The notes: a model not told the origin generated them from the letters alone. A stretch of 64,000 nt of DNA from Rhizobium sp. ICMP 5592 (GCF_009498525.1 NZ_QSNT01000004.1:426019-490018); one strand, 5' to 3'. Positions 8,565 to 17,935 are shown, numbered from the stretch's first letter. Made by a program: numbers and translations.

Positions 8565-9695
8565 TTACGACGAGGTCGGCACGTCGCCGTGGTCGACCCG
8601 GCGCGAGAATTCGGTTTCGATCCCCTTTGCCAGCTTGGCCGCCTGACCGATCCAGTCCTCGCGCTCGATGCGCCCTGGAAAGGCCATATAGCTGCCGACC
8701 CATTCGGCATTTGCCTCTGTCCAGGCCGCGATCTGCGCGAAGGTCCAAATGCCCAGCTCGTTCAGCTTTTCCTCATTGACATGACCGATGCCGGAAATGC
8801 GCTTGAGATTGTCTGGAGCTGCAGTCCCTTTCGCGGCGGATGGCGGGCGCTGCCCGGGATGATCGCCGTCGGCGGTGGGGGCAGCAGCGGGCGCCGATGA
8901 CACAAAGCCCGATGACGCGGACGCATCTCCCAGATCGGCCCGGCGCGAGACGTCGGTTCCGAGCCCTTTCGCCAGTTGTGCCGCCTGCCCGATCCAATCC
9001 TCGCGCTCGATGCGCCCCGGGAAAGCCATATAGCTGCCGACCCATTCGGCATTTGCCGGCGTCCAGGCCGCGACCTGCTTGAAGGTCCAGACGCCCAGTT
9101 CGTGTAGCTTTCCCTCGTTGACGGGACCGACACCATCAATGAGCTTCAGATCGTCCAGAGCGGCAACCCCTTTCGCAACGGCTGGCGGGCGTTGGCCGGG
9201 ATGGATGTGATCTCCGGCGGGCGCAGCGGATACCGGTGCCGAAGACGTTGCCGTCACCGGAGCGGGCGTCGGAATGGGAGTAACTGCGGGAGGCGGTGTC
9301 ACCACGCGGGCCGCAGGCGGCGTTGGCACCGGCGTGGGAGCTGGAGGCGTGACCCGCACCGGCGCAGGCTCGGCAACCGCAACAGGCTCGTTCGTCTCAA
9401 TTACCTCCCGCGAGCGGAAGCTTGCCAGCCAACTGCCAAGGAAGCAGCCGACAATATAGCTGCCGACGAAAAGCAGCGCGGTTTCCAGGTAATGCCCCAG
9501 CAGCCCGGGAAGCCATTTGAAGATTGCTACCACAAGTCCCACGAGGAACAGCAGGCTCAGCAGCTTGAACCAGCCCGGCCAGGCGTCCGGCCACCAGCCC
9601 TTGCCGGACCGCAGGAAAGTCGCGAAACCGACAATGCACCCAAGCACCAGCGCAAGCAGCATCCAAGGCCAGTAAGTCGAAAATAGATAGGTCAT
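8565..9695 (-). CDS. Membrane protein with two tandem helix-hairpin-helix-like repeats
   Basis: 376 aa. The N-terminal third has about three hydrophobic helices (WMLLALVLGCIVGFATFL; LLSLLFLVGLVVAIFKWLP; LLFVGSYIVGCFLGSWLASF). A long Pro/Ala/Val linker follows (about 105-165), then two near-identical ~80-residue modules beginning LKLIDGVGPVNEGKL and LKRISGIGHVNEEKL. Each contains AEWVGSYMAFPGRIERE. The GxG(P/H)xxExKL pattern is that of helix-hairpin-helix-like domains annotated as NADH:ubiquinone oxidoreductase-like or hypothetical in rhizobia. Function unknown. It lies 11 bp downstream of the OmpA/BON gene on the same strand, so the two form an operon with a probable envelope role. Confidence 0.75.
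   Translation of the reverse strand: MTYLFSTYWPWMLLALVLGCIVGFATFLRSGKGWWPDAWPGWFKLLSLLFLVGLVVAIFKWLPGLLGHYLETALLFVGSYIVGCFLGSWLASFRSREVIETNEPVAVAEPAPVRVTPPAPTPVPTPPAARVVTPPPAVTPIPTPAPVTATSSAPVSAAPAGDHIHPGQRPPAVAKGVAALDDLKLIDGVGPVNEGKLHELGVWTFKQVAAWTPANAEWVGSYMAFPGRIEREDWIGQAAQLAKGLGTDVSRRADLGDASASSGFVSSAPAAAPTADGDHPGQRPPSAAKGTAAPDNLKRISGIGHVNEEKLNELGIWTFAQIAAWTEANAEWVGSYMAFPGRIEREDWIGQAAKLAKGIETEFSRRVDHGDVPTSS
8629..9149. repeat. Tandem duplication inside the HhH-like gene (unit offset 342 bp)
   Basis: Positions 8629-8807 and 8971-9149 (179 nt each) are highly similar direct copies encoding the repeated helix-hairpin-helix-like module. Stretches such as CCATATAGCTGCCGACCCA are identical. The high nucleotide identity implies a recent duplication or continuing gene conversion. 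Confidence 0.85.
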
Positions 9696-9706
9696 TGCTG
9701 CCTCCC

Positions 9707-11206
9707 CTATTTGACAGAGAATTCGATACGGCGATTGAGCGCCTTGCCCTCATCGGTATCGTTCGATGCGACCGGACGCGACGAGCCGAGGCCGACTGCG
9801 GTCAACCGGCCTGCCGGCACACCCGCATCGGTCAGATAGGTCACGACCGCCTTGGCGCGCTGTTCGGACAGGGCGACGTTTGCCGCCTCGTCTCCGCTCG
9901 AATCCGTGTGACCTGAAACCTCCACGGCATTGCCGGGGCACCGGCCGATCGTCGCGACGATCGTGTCGAGCACACCGGACGATGCCGGCGAGATCCGCGC
10001 CTTGCCGGTGTCGAAGTTGATCTTCGATTTACTCAGGATCGTGTTGAGCAGCGATTGGCAATTCGGAGCATCGACGGCCGCAGCCGGCGCGCTGACGGCG
10101 ATCTCGGCAGGCGTCGCCTTGAAGCCCCCGGGTATGGCGGCGGCAAAGCTATCCTGAATGCTCTTAACCGCACCGTTATAGAGCGCCTCGCCTGAGAGCT
10201 TCGCATCGGTGCCGGAGAGCGAGAACGATCCTTTGGCAAGACGCGACAGGGCATTGAGCCCGCCGAGTGCCGCGGCCGCAAATCCATCCGGCGCGCCGGG
10301 CGCGGCTTTCAGCTCGTCGCTGATCTCATCGCTGGAGAACAGGCTCTTGGCCGCGTCGATGATCTTGCCGTGCGCGTCATCGTCGGGATAATTGCCCGAA
10401 AGCGTCAGTTTTCCCGCCTCCCTCAAAGCATCGAAGCTAAACGAGGACGGCGCAAGCGCAGGTGCGACGGTGTTTGCAGCCGTCGTCACGGCCGTTGCCG
10501 CAGCCGTTGTGGTCGGGGTTGCCGCCGGCGTTGGCGCTGCCGCGGGTGCCGCCGCAGCCACGGGAGCCGGTGCCGTTATCTCGGATTTCGCGAGTGTCAA
10601 GCCCTGCGGCAATGTCTTCAATGCCGTGGTGATCGCGTCGTATGCGTCGCTCGTGGCGGCCGTGCCTGAAATTGCCAGACTCGTATCGGACAGGGAGACG
10701 CTGCCTTTCGCAAGGCGGGCCAGTTGAGCGAGCCCGAACTGCACACCGCCATCATAAGCGGCGGGCGCGCCGCTGGCATATTGCATCTCGTCCTTGATCT
10801 CGGCGCCTGAAAAAGCGGTCTTCGCAGCGGAAACGATCTTGTCGCGCGCCGTTGGGTTCGGCACGTTGCCGGTCAGGACAACGCCTGAGCCTTCATGGGT
10901 TATGCCCCAGTTGAAGGGCTTGGCGACATCAGGTTCCTTCGCATCGATCAGAACCTTGCGGACGCCCCAGACCTGATCCACAGTACCGGCGATTTGCGAG
11001 GCTTCGGTCGGGGAGAACACGGTGCCGGAAACGGCGACATCGCGTCCCGACACGCTGAAGGCGGGATTCTGGACGGAGGCTCCCAAAGCCGAGGTCAACC
11101 GACTGCCAAGATCGCTGTTTATGGATTGCCCGGTAAAGATCGTGGCGAGGATCCAAAGAATCGCCAGGGGGATTAGTCCCCACCACCATTTCGAAGGCTG
11201 ACTCAT
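9707..11206 (-). CDS. OmpA-family protein with BON-like repeats (peptidoglycan-associated)
   Basis: 499 aa. One N-terminal membrane anchor (WWWGLIPLAILWILATIFTG) is followed by BON-like repeats around 25-215 (VAVSGTVFSPTEA; VVLTGNVPNPTARDKIV; SFSLSGTDAKLSGEA occurs later), an Ala/Pro/Thr linker near 205-240, and a C-terminal OmpA peptidoglycan-binding domain (INFDTGKARISP, VEVSGHTDSSGDEAANVALSEQRA, LNRRIEFSV). ATG at 11206 follows GGGGG by 5 nt; an in-frame TTG lies 12 nt upstream. It would anchor the envelope to peptidoglycan. The C-terminal Asp and Arg residues that contact diaminopimelate in OmpA are present. First gene of a two-gene operon. Confidence 0.85.
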   Translation of the reverse strand: MSQPSKWWWGLIPLAILWILATIFTGQSINSDLGSRLTSALGASVQNPAFSVSGRDVAVSGTVFSPTEASQIAGTVDQVWGVRKVLIDAKEPDVAKPFNWGITHEGSGVVLTGNVPNPTARDKIVSAAKTAFSGAEIKDEMQYASGAPAAYDGGVQFGLAQLARLAKGSVSLSDTSLAISGTAATSDAYDAITTALKTLPQGLTLAKSEITAPAPVAAAAPAAAPTPAATPTTTAAATAVTTAANTVAPALAPSSFSFDALREAGKLTLSGNYPDDDAHGKIIDAAKSLFSSDEISDELKAAPGAPDGFAAAALGGLNALSRLAKGSFSLSGTDAKLSGEALYNGAVKSIQDSFAAAIPGGFKATPAEIAVSAPAAAVDAPNCQSLLNTILSKSKINFDTGKARISPASSGVLDTIVATIGRCPGNAVEVSGHTDSSGDEAANVALSEQRAKAVVTYLTDAGVPAGRLTAVGLGSSRPVASNDTDEGKALNRRIEFSVK

Positions 11207-11532
11207 AGCTACCCCCAATGATTAAACTCAGGACATCTGTGAATTAGATTTTAAGAATATACTTTAAATCATTATGCCTGCAACATAAATTGCATTGATC
11301 ATACGTATGCACCCTGCGATCGATGGCATGCTGTCCATTGAAAATAGCGAAACGGGTGTCGTCACTATTTTTCGTGCAATGGATGTAAATCCCTCTCCAA
11401 AGCCCTTTGAGCGGTGTTTTCTGGGAGATGATCTCAAGGCACGCGTTCGAACCGCGTGCAGCCTTTGCGACGGATTTCATTCCCATGTCGGAAGCAAATT
11501 AGTCTTCGACGAGATCATCAGGAATGCATCAT
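11207..11532. other. AT-rich intergenic region with a 22-bp imperfect palindrome at 11248-11269
   Basis: About 325 bp without a convincing gene; short ORFs on both strands lack Shine-Dalgarno sites and family features. The interval is distinctly AT-rich near 11240-11300. Positions 11248-11269 form a palindrome in which 18 of 22 bases are symmetric, 42 bp upstream of the OmpA/BON start. This probably holds the promoter and an operator of that operon. Confidence 0.4.
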
Positions 11533-12222
11533 CTACCAGATGAATGGAACGAGCCGATAGCGCACGCGCCCGGCATACTCCTCATAGCCGCTCAGCTCCC
11601 GACCAAGAGTACGCTCCTCATGAACGGCACGCCAGGCAATTCCGAGAATGAACAGCGGCGACAGCAGAAGACCCCACCACGAGCCCAACAACAAGGGAGT
11701 GCCAAGGAAGAGAAGCAGCGCGCTTGTGTACATCGGATGGCGCACCATCGCATAGGGACCCGTATCGATCACCTTCTGGCCGTGCTGGATTTTCACCGAT
11801 GGCGCAGCAAAGGCATTTTCGCGAAACGTCCGCCAGGCACCCAGCATGTAGATCACCATACTCGCACCGCCGAGTGTCTGAAGCCAGGGCGGGACAGCCA
11901 TGAAGCCGGTGCGGGCCGCATCCCAGCCCATGAACCCCATCCACACACAGAAGGCCAGGATGAAGAGCATCAACCAGACGCGGTCCCATGGCTTCTGATC
12001 GGGTTGCAGCGGCGAGCCCATACGCTCACGCAACAGGCTTGGACTGTGTCTTGCCAGCCAAAAGATCATCGCCAGACTGCCAAACGCGAACAGAACGATG
12101 AACGCCCAGCCGCCGGGAAAGGCCAGAGTACCGGCGGGCCACAGGATCACGATTGCCATGAAGACCAGCCACACAAGGAGCTGCAGCAAATAGGCGGTCA
12201 TGGAGCGCATTTGATTGTCCAT
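11533..12222 (-). CDS. Isoprenylcysteine carboxyl methyltransferase (ICMT) family integral membrane protein
   Basis: 229 aa from the chosen start, with about five hydrophobic helices. The C-terminal ICMT/PEMT-type SAM-binding signature is present: DTGPYAMVRHPMYTSALLLF and, near the end, EERTLGRELSGYEEYAGRVRYRLVP (RHPxY and the E-x-Y segment). Bacterial members are SAM-dependent methyltransferases or NnrU-like proteins of unknown substrate. The frame is open to 12336; I chose ATG 12222 (MDNQMRSM) because hydrophobic sequence begins there, but no strong ribosome site supports it and Met codons 12 or 21 nt further in are possible. Confidence 0.75.
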   Translation of the reverse strand: MDNQMRSMTAYLLQLLVWLVFMAIVILWPAGTLAFPGGWAFIVLFAFGSLAMIFWLARHSPSLLRERMGSPLQPDQKPWDRVWLMLFILAFCVWMGFMGWDAARTGFMAVPPWLQTLGGASMVIYMLGAWRTFRENAFAAPSVKIQHGQKVIDTGPYAMVRHPMYTSALLLFLGTPLLLGSWWGLLLSPLFILGIAWRAVHEERTLGRELSGYEEYAGRVRYRLVPFIW

Positions 12223-12417
12223 CTGTAAGAAAAGCCGATGACAGGTTTGAAATTGCATGCGACTGACGGAAGTAAAGTCTCGTTTATGGCCTGTTGCCCT
12301 CGCCGGTCTGGTCCCGGAACGCGGCCATATCACCATACCCCGTGTTCCGATGACCGCGTCGATCAGCTGAAACGGATCTCACCGACGATTGTTCCTTATG
12401 CAATGGGCGCGATCCGG

Positions 12418-13833
12418 CTAAAAATCGAAGATGCTCAGACCCGTCGTCATCTCGTCCAATCCGAGAGGTCTGGTGACCGGCGGCTCGGCGCGGGAAAGAC
12501 AGCCTTTGCGCTCGCATAGCCGACAGGCCGGCCCGACCGGGATCGGCTGCTGACCCGGTGCGCTCATCTGGCCGTAGACGAGGCTACCGCCAACCATGGC
12601 ATCGCAACCAAGCAGCAACGCGGTTCGTCTCACCCGCTCGCCAAACGGTGCCCGTGGTCCTTCCTGCGTGCGCGCGACGGTCAGATATGTCGAGCCGTCC
12701 GGCATCTCGGCGGTCTCGGACAGGATCTGGCCCGGCTGCAGGAATGCGGCATGGATGTTCAGCTTCGGACAGCCGCCGCCAAATCCGGACCTTGGAAAGC
12801 CATGCGCGCCGATTTTTCGCAGACGATGACCCGCTGAATCGATCTCCATCAGAAAGAAGGGCACACCGGATGCGCCCGGCCGCTGCAACATCGTCAGGCG
12901 GGTCGCCGCCTGCGTGAAAGAAACCAAGAAGCGCGCGCAGAGAATGTCGATGTCATATTTCGCAGTTTGGGCCACTTTGAGAAAAGGCGCATATGGCATG
13001 GCAAGCGCCAGGGCAGCCAGGCGGCCAAACTCGAAGCGGGCGATGCGCTTTGCCTCCGGCGTCGACAGGGAGAGAACCTGCAACTCCTCGCCGATCGCAT
13101 CCTGCAGGGCGAGCGTTGCGACCTCGATGGCGATTTCATGTGCCTGTTCGGCGGGCGACAGCCGTTCGGATATGAAGAGGCGCATCGAATGCCTGTCGAA
13201 GCGCCGGCGCAGATCCGGCATGACATGGACCGGCAGAATACGGACGGTGATCCCGCGCTCGATGCGCAGCCACTCCTTCAAAGCGAAGACCAAATCACGC
13301 TCGGACGAAAGGCTGGCGGCAAAACTCTCCGCCGCCGTTTCCAGACGCGGAAAATAAGCCGAGCGGCTTTCGAACACGTCGCGAACCTCGTCCGCCGGCA
13401 ACCGCGCGCCGCCGATCGGCAGCACCGCTCCGCCCTCCGTGGTCAAGGTCATCAAGTCGGACAGGCGCACCGCCTGCTCGCGGTAGGCACGATAGAGCTT
13501 GACCATGCCGCTTGCCGCATTGGGCGCAATATCGGCCAGCTCGACCAGTTCCTGATCGCCCGGCAGTTCGCCGGCAAGAAGAGGATCGGCGAAAACCTCC
13601 TTCAACTGGCTGAGACCATTGCCCGCCTCGCTCCTGAGATCGTCGAGATCGATCTTGAAGGCGGAGCTCAGCTTGAGCAGCAGCTGCACGGTCAGCGGGC
13701 GCTGATTGCGCTCGATCAGGTTGAGATAGGACGGAGAAATCTCCAGCGCATCCGCCATGGCGATCTGCGTCATGCCAAGCCCGTTGCGCACGCGCCGGAC
13801 CTTCGGGCCTGCGAAAATCTTTCTTTCCACCAT
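12418..13833 (-). CDS. XRE-family regulator of the short-chain fatty acyl (ScfR/RamB-like) type
   Basis: 471 aa. The N-terminal Cro/CI helix-turn-helix (about 10-65, GMTQIAMADALEISPSYLNL, ERNQRPLT) is followed by a DUF955/ImmA-like central domain (about 190-250) and a C-terminal DUF2083 region ending in a Cys cluster (CRLCERKGC). This is the layout of ScfR regulators such as RamB of Corynebacterium, which control glyoxylate-shunt and propionate genes in response to acyl-CoA status. It is transcribed divergently from isocitrate lyase with 184 bp between starts, so it very probably controls that gene and itself. Confidence 0.88.
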   Translation of the reverse strand: MVERKIFAGPKVRRVRNGLGMTQIAMADALEISPSYLNLIERNQRPLTVQLLLKLSSAFKIDLDDLRSEAGNGLSQLKEVFADPLLAGELPGDQELVELADIAPNAASGMVKLYRAYREQAVRLSDLMTLTTEGGAVLPIGGARLPADEVRDVFESRSAYFPRLETAAESFAASLSSERDLVFALKEWLRIERGITVRILPVHVMPDLRRRFDRHSMRLFISERLSPAEQAHEIAIEVATLALQDAIGEELQVLSLSTPEAKRIARFEFGRLAALALAMPYAPFLKVAQTAKYDIDILCARFLVSFTQAATRLTMLQRPGASGVPFFLMEIDSAGHRLRKIGAHGFPRSGFGGGCPKLNIHAAFLQPGQILSETAEMPDGSTYLTVARTQEGPRAPFGERVRRTALLLGCDAMVGGSLVYGQMSAPGQQPIPVGPACRLCERKGCLSRAEPPVTRPLGLDEMTTGLSIFDF

Positions 13834-14017
13834 CGGGCCTCCTCCATCTCAGTCATATTTACAAAAATTGACAAAGTGACTGCGCGTCTTCGTCAAGGAT
13901 TTGCAACATGACCCTTTTCTAGGCGCTATTTGAAAGGTTTGACTGGCATTTCGCCGTCACTTTGCCGATCTTGTCAATGCGTCACCTCAGCGACGAGCAT
14001 TCTGTATGGAGGAAATC
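13834..14017. promoter_or_regulatory. Divergent promoter region of the ScfR regulator and isocitrate lyase
   Basis: The 184 bp contain ATTTGCAA (13899-13906), resembling the TTTGCAA core of RamB-type sites. Two TTGACAAA/TTGTCAA-like elements occur at 13868-13875 and about 13970-13977. No experimental operator is known here; the assignment rests on the divergent layout and similarity to the RamB core. Confidence 0.35.
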
Positions 14018-15307
14018 GTGACAGAATTTGACAAGTTGGTCCGCAATATCCCGACCGGTCGTTTCGACGGCATCGAGCGCCCCTATTCCGCCGAGGATGT
14101 GAAGCGGCTGCGCGGCTCGGTGGAACTTCGTTATTCGCTGGCCGAGATGGGCGCGAACCGGCTCTGGCAGCTTCTGCATAGCGAGGACTTCGTCAATGCG
14201 CTCGGTGCGCTCTCCGGCAACCAGGCCATGCAGATGGTCCGCGCCGGCCTGAGGGCGATCTATCTCTCCGGCTGGCAGGTCGCGGCCGACGCCAACACGG
14301 CTTCCGCCATGTATCCGGATCAATCGCTCTATCCCGCCAATGCCGGGCCGGAGCTTGCCAAGCGCATCAACCGCACACTGCAGCGCGCCGACCAGATCGA
14401 GACCTCGGAAGACAAGGGGCTTTCCGTCGATAGCTGGTTCGCCCCGATTGTCGCCGATGCCGAGGCCGGTTTCGGCGGGCCGCTCAACGCCTTCGAGATC
14501 ATGAAGGCCTATATCGAAGCCGGCGTCGCGGGCGTCCATTTCGAGGATCAGCTCGCCTCGGAAAAGAAATGCGGTCATCTCGGCGGCAAGGTGCTGATCC
14601 CGACCGCGGCGCATATCCGCAACCTCGATGCGGCCCGGCTGGCGGCCGACGTCATGGGCGTGCCGACGCTGGTCATTGCCCGCACCGATGCTGAAGCAGC
14701 AAAGCTGCTGACCTCGGATATCGACGAGCGCGACCGGCCCTTCGTCGACTATGATGCCGGGCGCACGATCGAAGGCTTCTATCAGGTGCGCAACGGCATC
14801 GAGCCCTGCATCGCCCGCGCGGTCGCCTATGCGCCCCATTGCGACCTCATCTGGTGCGAGACATCGAAGCCCGATCTGGAGCAGGCACGGCGCTTTGCCG
14901 AGGGCGTCCACAGGCATCATCCCGGCAAGCTTCTTGCCTATAATTGCTCGCCGTCCTTCAACTGGCGGAAAAACCTGGATGAGGCGACGATCGCCAAGTT
15001 CCAGCGCGAGCTTGGCGCCATGGGCTACAAGTTCCAGTTCATCACGCTTGCCGGCTTCCATCAGCTCAACTTCGGCATGTTCGAACTGGCGCGTGGCTAC
15101 AAGGAGCGGCAGATGGCGGCCTATTCCGAGCTGCAAGAGGCGGAATTCGCCGCCGAAAAGAACGGCTATACCGCCACCAAGCATCAGCGCGAAGTCGGCA
15201 CCGGCTATTTCGACGCCGTGTCGCTCGCCATCAGCGGTGGCCTTTCATCGACCACCGCCATGAAGGCATCGACCGAGCACGAACAGTTCCGGCCGGCCGC
15301 CGAATAA
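14018..15307 (+). CDS. aceA: Isocitrate lyase
   Basis: 429 aa cytosolic enzyme of the glyoxylate shunt (isocitrate to glyoxylate plus succinate). It has the catalytic-loop signature KKCGH with the active-site Cys, VHFEDQLASE upstream, the metal-binding IVADAEAGFGG and ARTDAEAA. I chose GTG at 14018 because GGAGG (14008-14012) is ideally spaced ahead of it. The in-frame ATG at 14006 would place the Shine-Dalgarno inside the coding sequence. The neighbouring ScfR regulator points to induction on acetate or fatty acids. Confidence 0.95.
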   Translation: MTEFDKLVRNIPTGRFDGIERPYSAEDVKRLRGSVELRYSLAEMGANRLWQLLHSEDFVNALGALSGNQAMQMVRAGLRAIYLSGWQVAADANTASAMYPDQSLYPANAGPELAKRINRTLQRADQIETSEDKGLSVDSWFAPIVADAEAGFGGPLNAFEIMKAYIEAGVAGVHFEDQLASEKKCGHLGGKVLIPTAAHIRNLDAARLAADVMGVPTLVIARTDAEAAKLLTSDIDERDRPFVDYDAGRTIEGFYQVRNGIEPCIARAVAYAPHCDLIWCETSKPDLEQARRFAEGVHRHHPGKLLAYNCSPSFNWRKNLDEATIAKFQRELGAMGYKFQFITLAGFHQLNFGMFELARGYKERQMAAYSELQEAEFAAEKNGYTATKHQREVGTGYFDAVSLAISGGLSSTTAMKASTEHEQFRPAAE

Positions 15308-15331
15308 CCCCAGAACTTAAGGAGGAAAACC

Positions 15332-15580
15332 ATGGCTTCCATCGCACGCGTCCGCGAACGCGCGGAAGAACAATCGTCAAGCCTGTCGCCGGATCAGCAA
15401 AACACGATCCGCATGCTTGCTAACGATCTGCACCGCCTGAACCACTCGGTCATGAAGGCCGTCGAGGCAGGCGTCTCGGTCGAGCTCGTCCGCTCGGCCC
15501 GCCATCATGGCGGCGACGGCAACTGGGGCGATCTGCTGCTCCCGGTCGTCATGGCCCGCAGCCGTCAGGGCGAACTCTGA
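15332..15580 (+). CDS. Small conserved protein downstream of isocitrate lyase
   Basis: 82 aa, soluble and mostly helical (VRERAEEQSSSLSPDQQNTI, MLANDLHRLNHSVMKAVEAG), 24 bp after aceA with a strong AAGGAGGAAAACC site. It is probably co-transcribed with aceA. I do not recognise a defined function; position suggests a role in acetate growth or aceA control. A bidirectional terminator follows at 15600-15621. Confidence 0.75.
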   Translation: MASIARVRERAEEQSSSLSPDQQNTIRMLANDLHRLNHSVMKAVEAGVSVELVRSARHHGGDGNWGDLLLPVVMARSRQGEL

Positions 15581-15599
15581 GCTTCGTCGGATAAGCAAT

Positions 15600-15621
15600 C
15601 GCCATGGCATCTGCCATGGCG
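15600..15621. terminator. Terminator hairpin between aceA operon and the response regulator
   Basis: Perfect 8-bp stem CGCCATGG / CCATGGCG with a 6-nt loop, preceded by AAT and followed by TTT. It lies between convergent units and can act in both directions. Confidence 0.65.
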
Positions 15622-15640
15622 TTTCCGTGACCAGATATCC

Positions 15641-16408
15641 TCATCCATTCCGGGGAGAGCGATCGGCATCCAGATGCGCCGGGGCTCTCTGCCGGCCAAG
15701 CCAATAGGCCAGATCGGCTTCAGCGCGCTCAAGGGCGCTATGGTTCAGCAATTTGCGCAGGAATGCCACAGCCACAGCCCGCGCACGAAGATTGAACCGG
15801 CCACCATCGGCCTCATCGCCGATGGACTGGTAGACATCGAGTTTCTCATAGAGCTGTTGCAGCCGGTTCTGCACGCTGCGCACCGACAGATTGCGCCGCT
15901 GGGCGATGGCACGGTCGGTCATGCCAAGCGCGATATCGATCAGGATCTCATATTCGGCGTCGGTGAAGCCATTGGCGTTTCCAAGGCTCTTCTGCTGCAT
16001 GCCGCGCACTTCGCGATCGATGACGCATTGGCTCTCGATGAAGATGCTGCGCAGCGCCAGCCGCAGACGATCGTCCGAGGCCGACTTCAGCACATAGCCA
16101 TAGACCGCACCCTGCGGCACGATGCGCGACACGCCGCGAACATAAGCCTCGTCGGAATAGTTCGACCAGAACAGGATGCGTGTCTCGGGCCGTTCCTTCC
16201 AGATGGTCCGTGCCGCCTCGATGCCGTTGCGCGGGCTCATTTGCAAATCCATCACGACATGGGCCGATCTGAAATCGCGCGCCAGCCGCTCGCCGGCATT
16301 GCCGTTTTCCGCTTCCAGCACAGTATCGCATTCGGGAAGGGCCGCCCGGACCGCTTCGTTGAGATAGGAACGGTGAAGCGGATCGTCCTCGATGATCAGC
16401 ACCTTCAT
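15641..16408 (-). CDS. NarL/LuxR-type response regulator
   Basis: 255 aa. Receiver domain with acidic pocket IIEDD, phospho-acceptor Asp in HVVMDLQM (about residue 54) and the conserved Lys in YVLKSA. The C-terminal LuxR-type helix-turn-helix (FTDAEYEILIDIALGMTD, LSVRSVQNRLQQLYEKLDV) binds DNA. It overlaps the upstream kinase gene by 4 bp, so the two form a cognate pair. The target is unknown; the divergent neighbour is a sugar-acid ABC operon. Confidence 0.88.
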   Translation of the reverse strand: MKVLIIEDDPLHRSYLNEAVRAALPECDTVLEAENGNAGERLARDFRSAHVVMDLQMSPRNGIEAARTIWKERPETRILFWSNYSDEAYVRGVSRIVPQGAVYGYVLKSASDDRLRLALRSIFIESQCVIDREVRGMQQKSLGNANGFTDAEYEILIDIALGMTDRAIAQRRNLSVRSVQNRLQQLYEKLDVYQSIGDEADGGRFNLRARAVAVAFLRKLLNHSALERAEADLAYWLGRQRAPAHLDADRSPRNG

Positions 16409-17868
16409 GCCGCACCTCCCGCCGCGAGAGGATGGCCAGCCAGGGTGACGCTCACGCAGGTTCCACCCTTGGGGCCTGCGGGTCTCGCGGCGAAACGCGC
16501 CGAAATAAGCCGTGCCCGGGTTTTCATATTCTCGATGCCGCCTCCCGACGGTTTGCGGGAGTGGGCCAAGCCGACGCCGTCATCATTGATCTCTATGGTC
16601 AGAGCACCGCCAGTAGCCCCGAGGCGAACCAGAATGCGGTTCGCCTGCGCATGGCGCACGGCATTGTTGATCGCCTCCTGCGCAATGCGGAACAAAGCGA
16701 TGCTGACGGATTGCTCCAGACAGTCGATGGCGCCATTGGTTTCGTCCGTCAATTTCCACTCCACAGCCGCACCGCTTTCCTGGATCGACCGTTCCAGATG
16801 ATTTTCAACCGCCTGGGCAAAGCCGAAGAGCTGAAGCACCGAGGGCTTGGCCTCCTCGATGATCTGGCGCAGGTCGTGCATGCATTGCTGCAACCCACGA
16901 AACAGCGGTTCGAGCGCTTCGCCGGTGACATCGGGCGTGTGCGCCAGCCGCTCCATCCGTCGCGACAGACGCGTGAGATCGGCGAGGGTCTGGTCGTGCA
17001 GGTCCATGCCGATGCGCTGGCGTTCGGCCTCCAGAGCCTCGGTCAGCTTCAGTGCCCCCAACCGCAGGCCCTCTTCCCTGGCCCGCGCCTCCGCCTCGAC
17101 GATCGCCGATCGCTTCGCCTGTTCGGCGGCCCGGATCGCGAAAAAATGCGGCGCCAGCAGATCGGCAATGGCACGCGCATTTACCACATCCTGCGTCCCG
17201 TAGAATCCGGCCTGGTGACTGGAGCAGCTCAGAGCCCCGATCACAGCACCCTGGACCTTCAGCGGCACATGCAGGCGCGCCCTCAGCGACTGGCTGATGA
17301 TCGGATGCGAGAAGGCGCCTTCGAAGTGAAACCTCGGATCGTTGCAGGCGTCATCGGTCAACAGATGGTCAACCTCGCCCCAGAGCAACGTGCGGATGGG
17401 ACTGTCGCTCACCGGCGCGGGGTGGCGCTTGCCCCAATCGGTCTCAAGGCCGCTCTCATAGGCGATGTGATATTTCTCATCCACCATGATGATGCAGACA
17501 TCAAAATGGTCGTAAGGGATGACATGGCTGATCTCGGCAGCGACGGACCGGATGACCGAATGAAAATCGAGCTGCCCGGCCAAAAGCCTGGAAATGCTGA
17601 GATAATGGTCGAACACCGACCGAGGCTCTAACGTGTGCAAGGCGGCCCTCCCAGGCAACGCGCCGACCTCTCCCCAGGCCAGTTGCGGAACGCGAAATCC
17701 GAACGTCATTAAGCGCTGATCAGGATCATTCGTCTTGCGGAAAGGCGCAATTTTTATGCGGAATCCCGCAACATCCGTCCCGTTAAGCGCCTGTACAACC
17801 GAAAGAATCTCGGACATCCTATCTTTACTGACAGGGGAACCTTCAGCGCAAATACTATTTTCGAGCAT
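16405..17868 (-). CDS. Soluble NarL-family sensor histidine kinase with GAF domain
   Basis: 487 aa with no transmembrane helix. A GAF-like sensor domain (about 95-240, LDFHSVIRSVAAEISHVIPY ... LHVPLKVQGAVIGALSC) is followed by a coiled segment, a HisKA_3 phospho-acceptor (MDLHDQTLADLTRL) and an HATPase domain (EAINNAVRHAQANRI as N box, INDDGVGL as G1 box). It should sense a cytoplasmic ligand and phosphorylate the response regulator encoded next, with which it overlaps by 4 bp. The start at 17868 is not backed by a good ribosome site; Met18 (17817) is an alternative. Confidence 0.88.
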   Translation of the reverse strand: MLENSICAEGSPVSKDRMSEILSVVQALNGTDVAGFRIKIAPFRKTNDPDQRLMTFGFRVPQLAWGEVGALPGRAALHTLEPRSVFDHYLSISRLLAGQLDFHSVIRSVAAEISHVIPYDHFDVCIIMVDEKYHIAYESGLETDWGKRHPAPVSDSPIRTLLWGEVDHLLTDDACNDPRFHFEGAFSHPIISQSLRARLHVPLKVQGAVIGALSCSSHQAGFYGTQDVVNARAIADLLAPHFFAIRAAEQAKRSAIVEAEARAREEGLRLGALKLTEALEAERQRIGMDLHDQTLADLTRLSRRMERLAHTPDVTGEALEPLFRGLQQCMHDLRQIIEEAKPSVLQLFGFAQAVENHLERSIQESGAAVEWKLTDETNGAIDCLEQSVSIALFRIAQEAINNAVRHAQANRILVRLGATGGALTIEINDDGVGLAHSRKPSGGGIENMKTRARLISARFAARPAGPKGGTCVSVTLAGHPLAAGGAA

Positions 17869-17935
17869 CGTTGAGGAGCGCGTTCGAAAATCATGGCCTG
17901 GGAGTGAGATTTAGGTCTTTTTTGGGAGGAAGAAC

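Noticed and set aside
11295..11543. Small plus-strand ORF (82 codons) in the intergenic region
   Set aside because: It has no ribosome site, no family features, and runs into the convergent methyltransferase gene.
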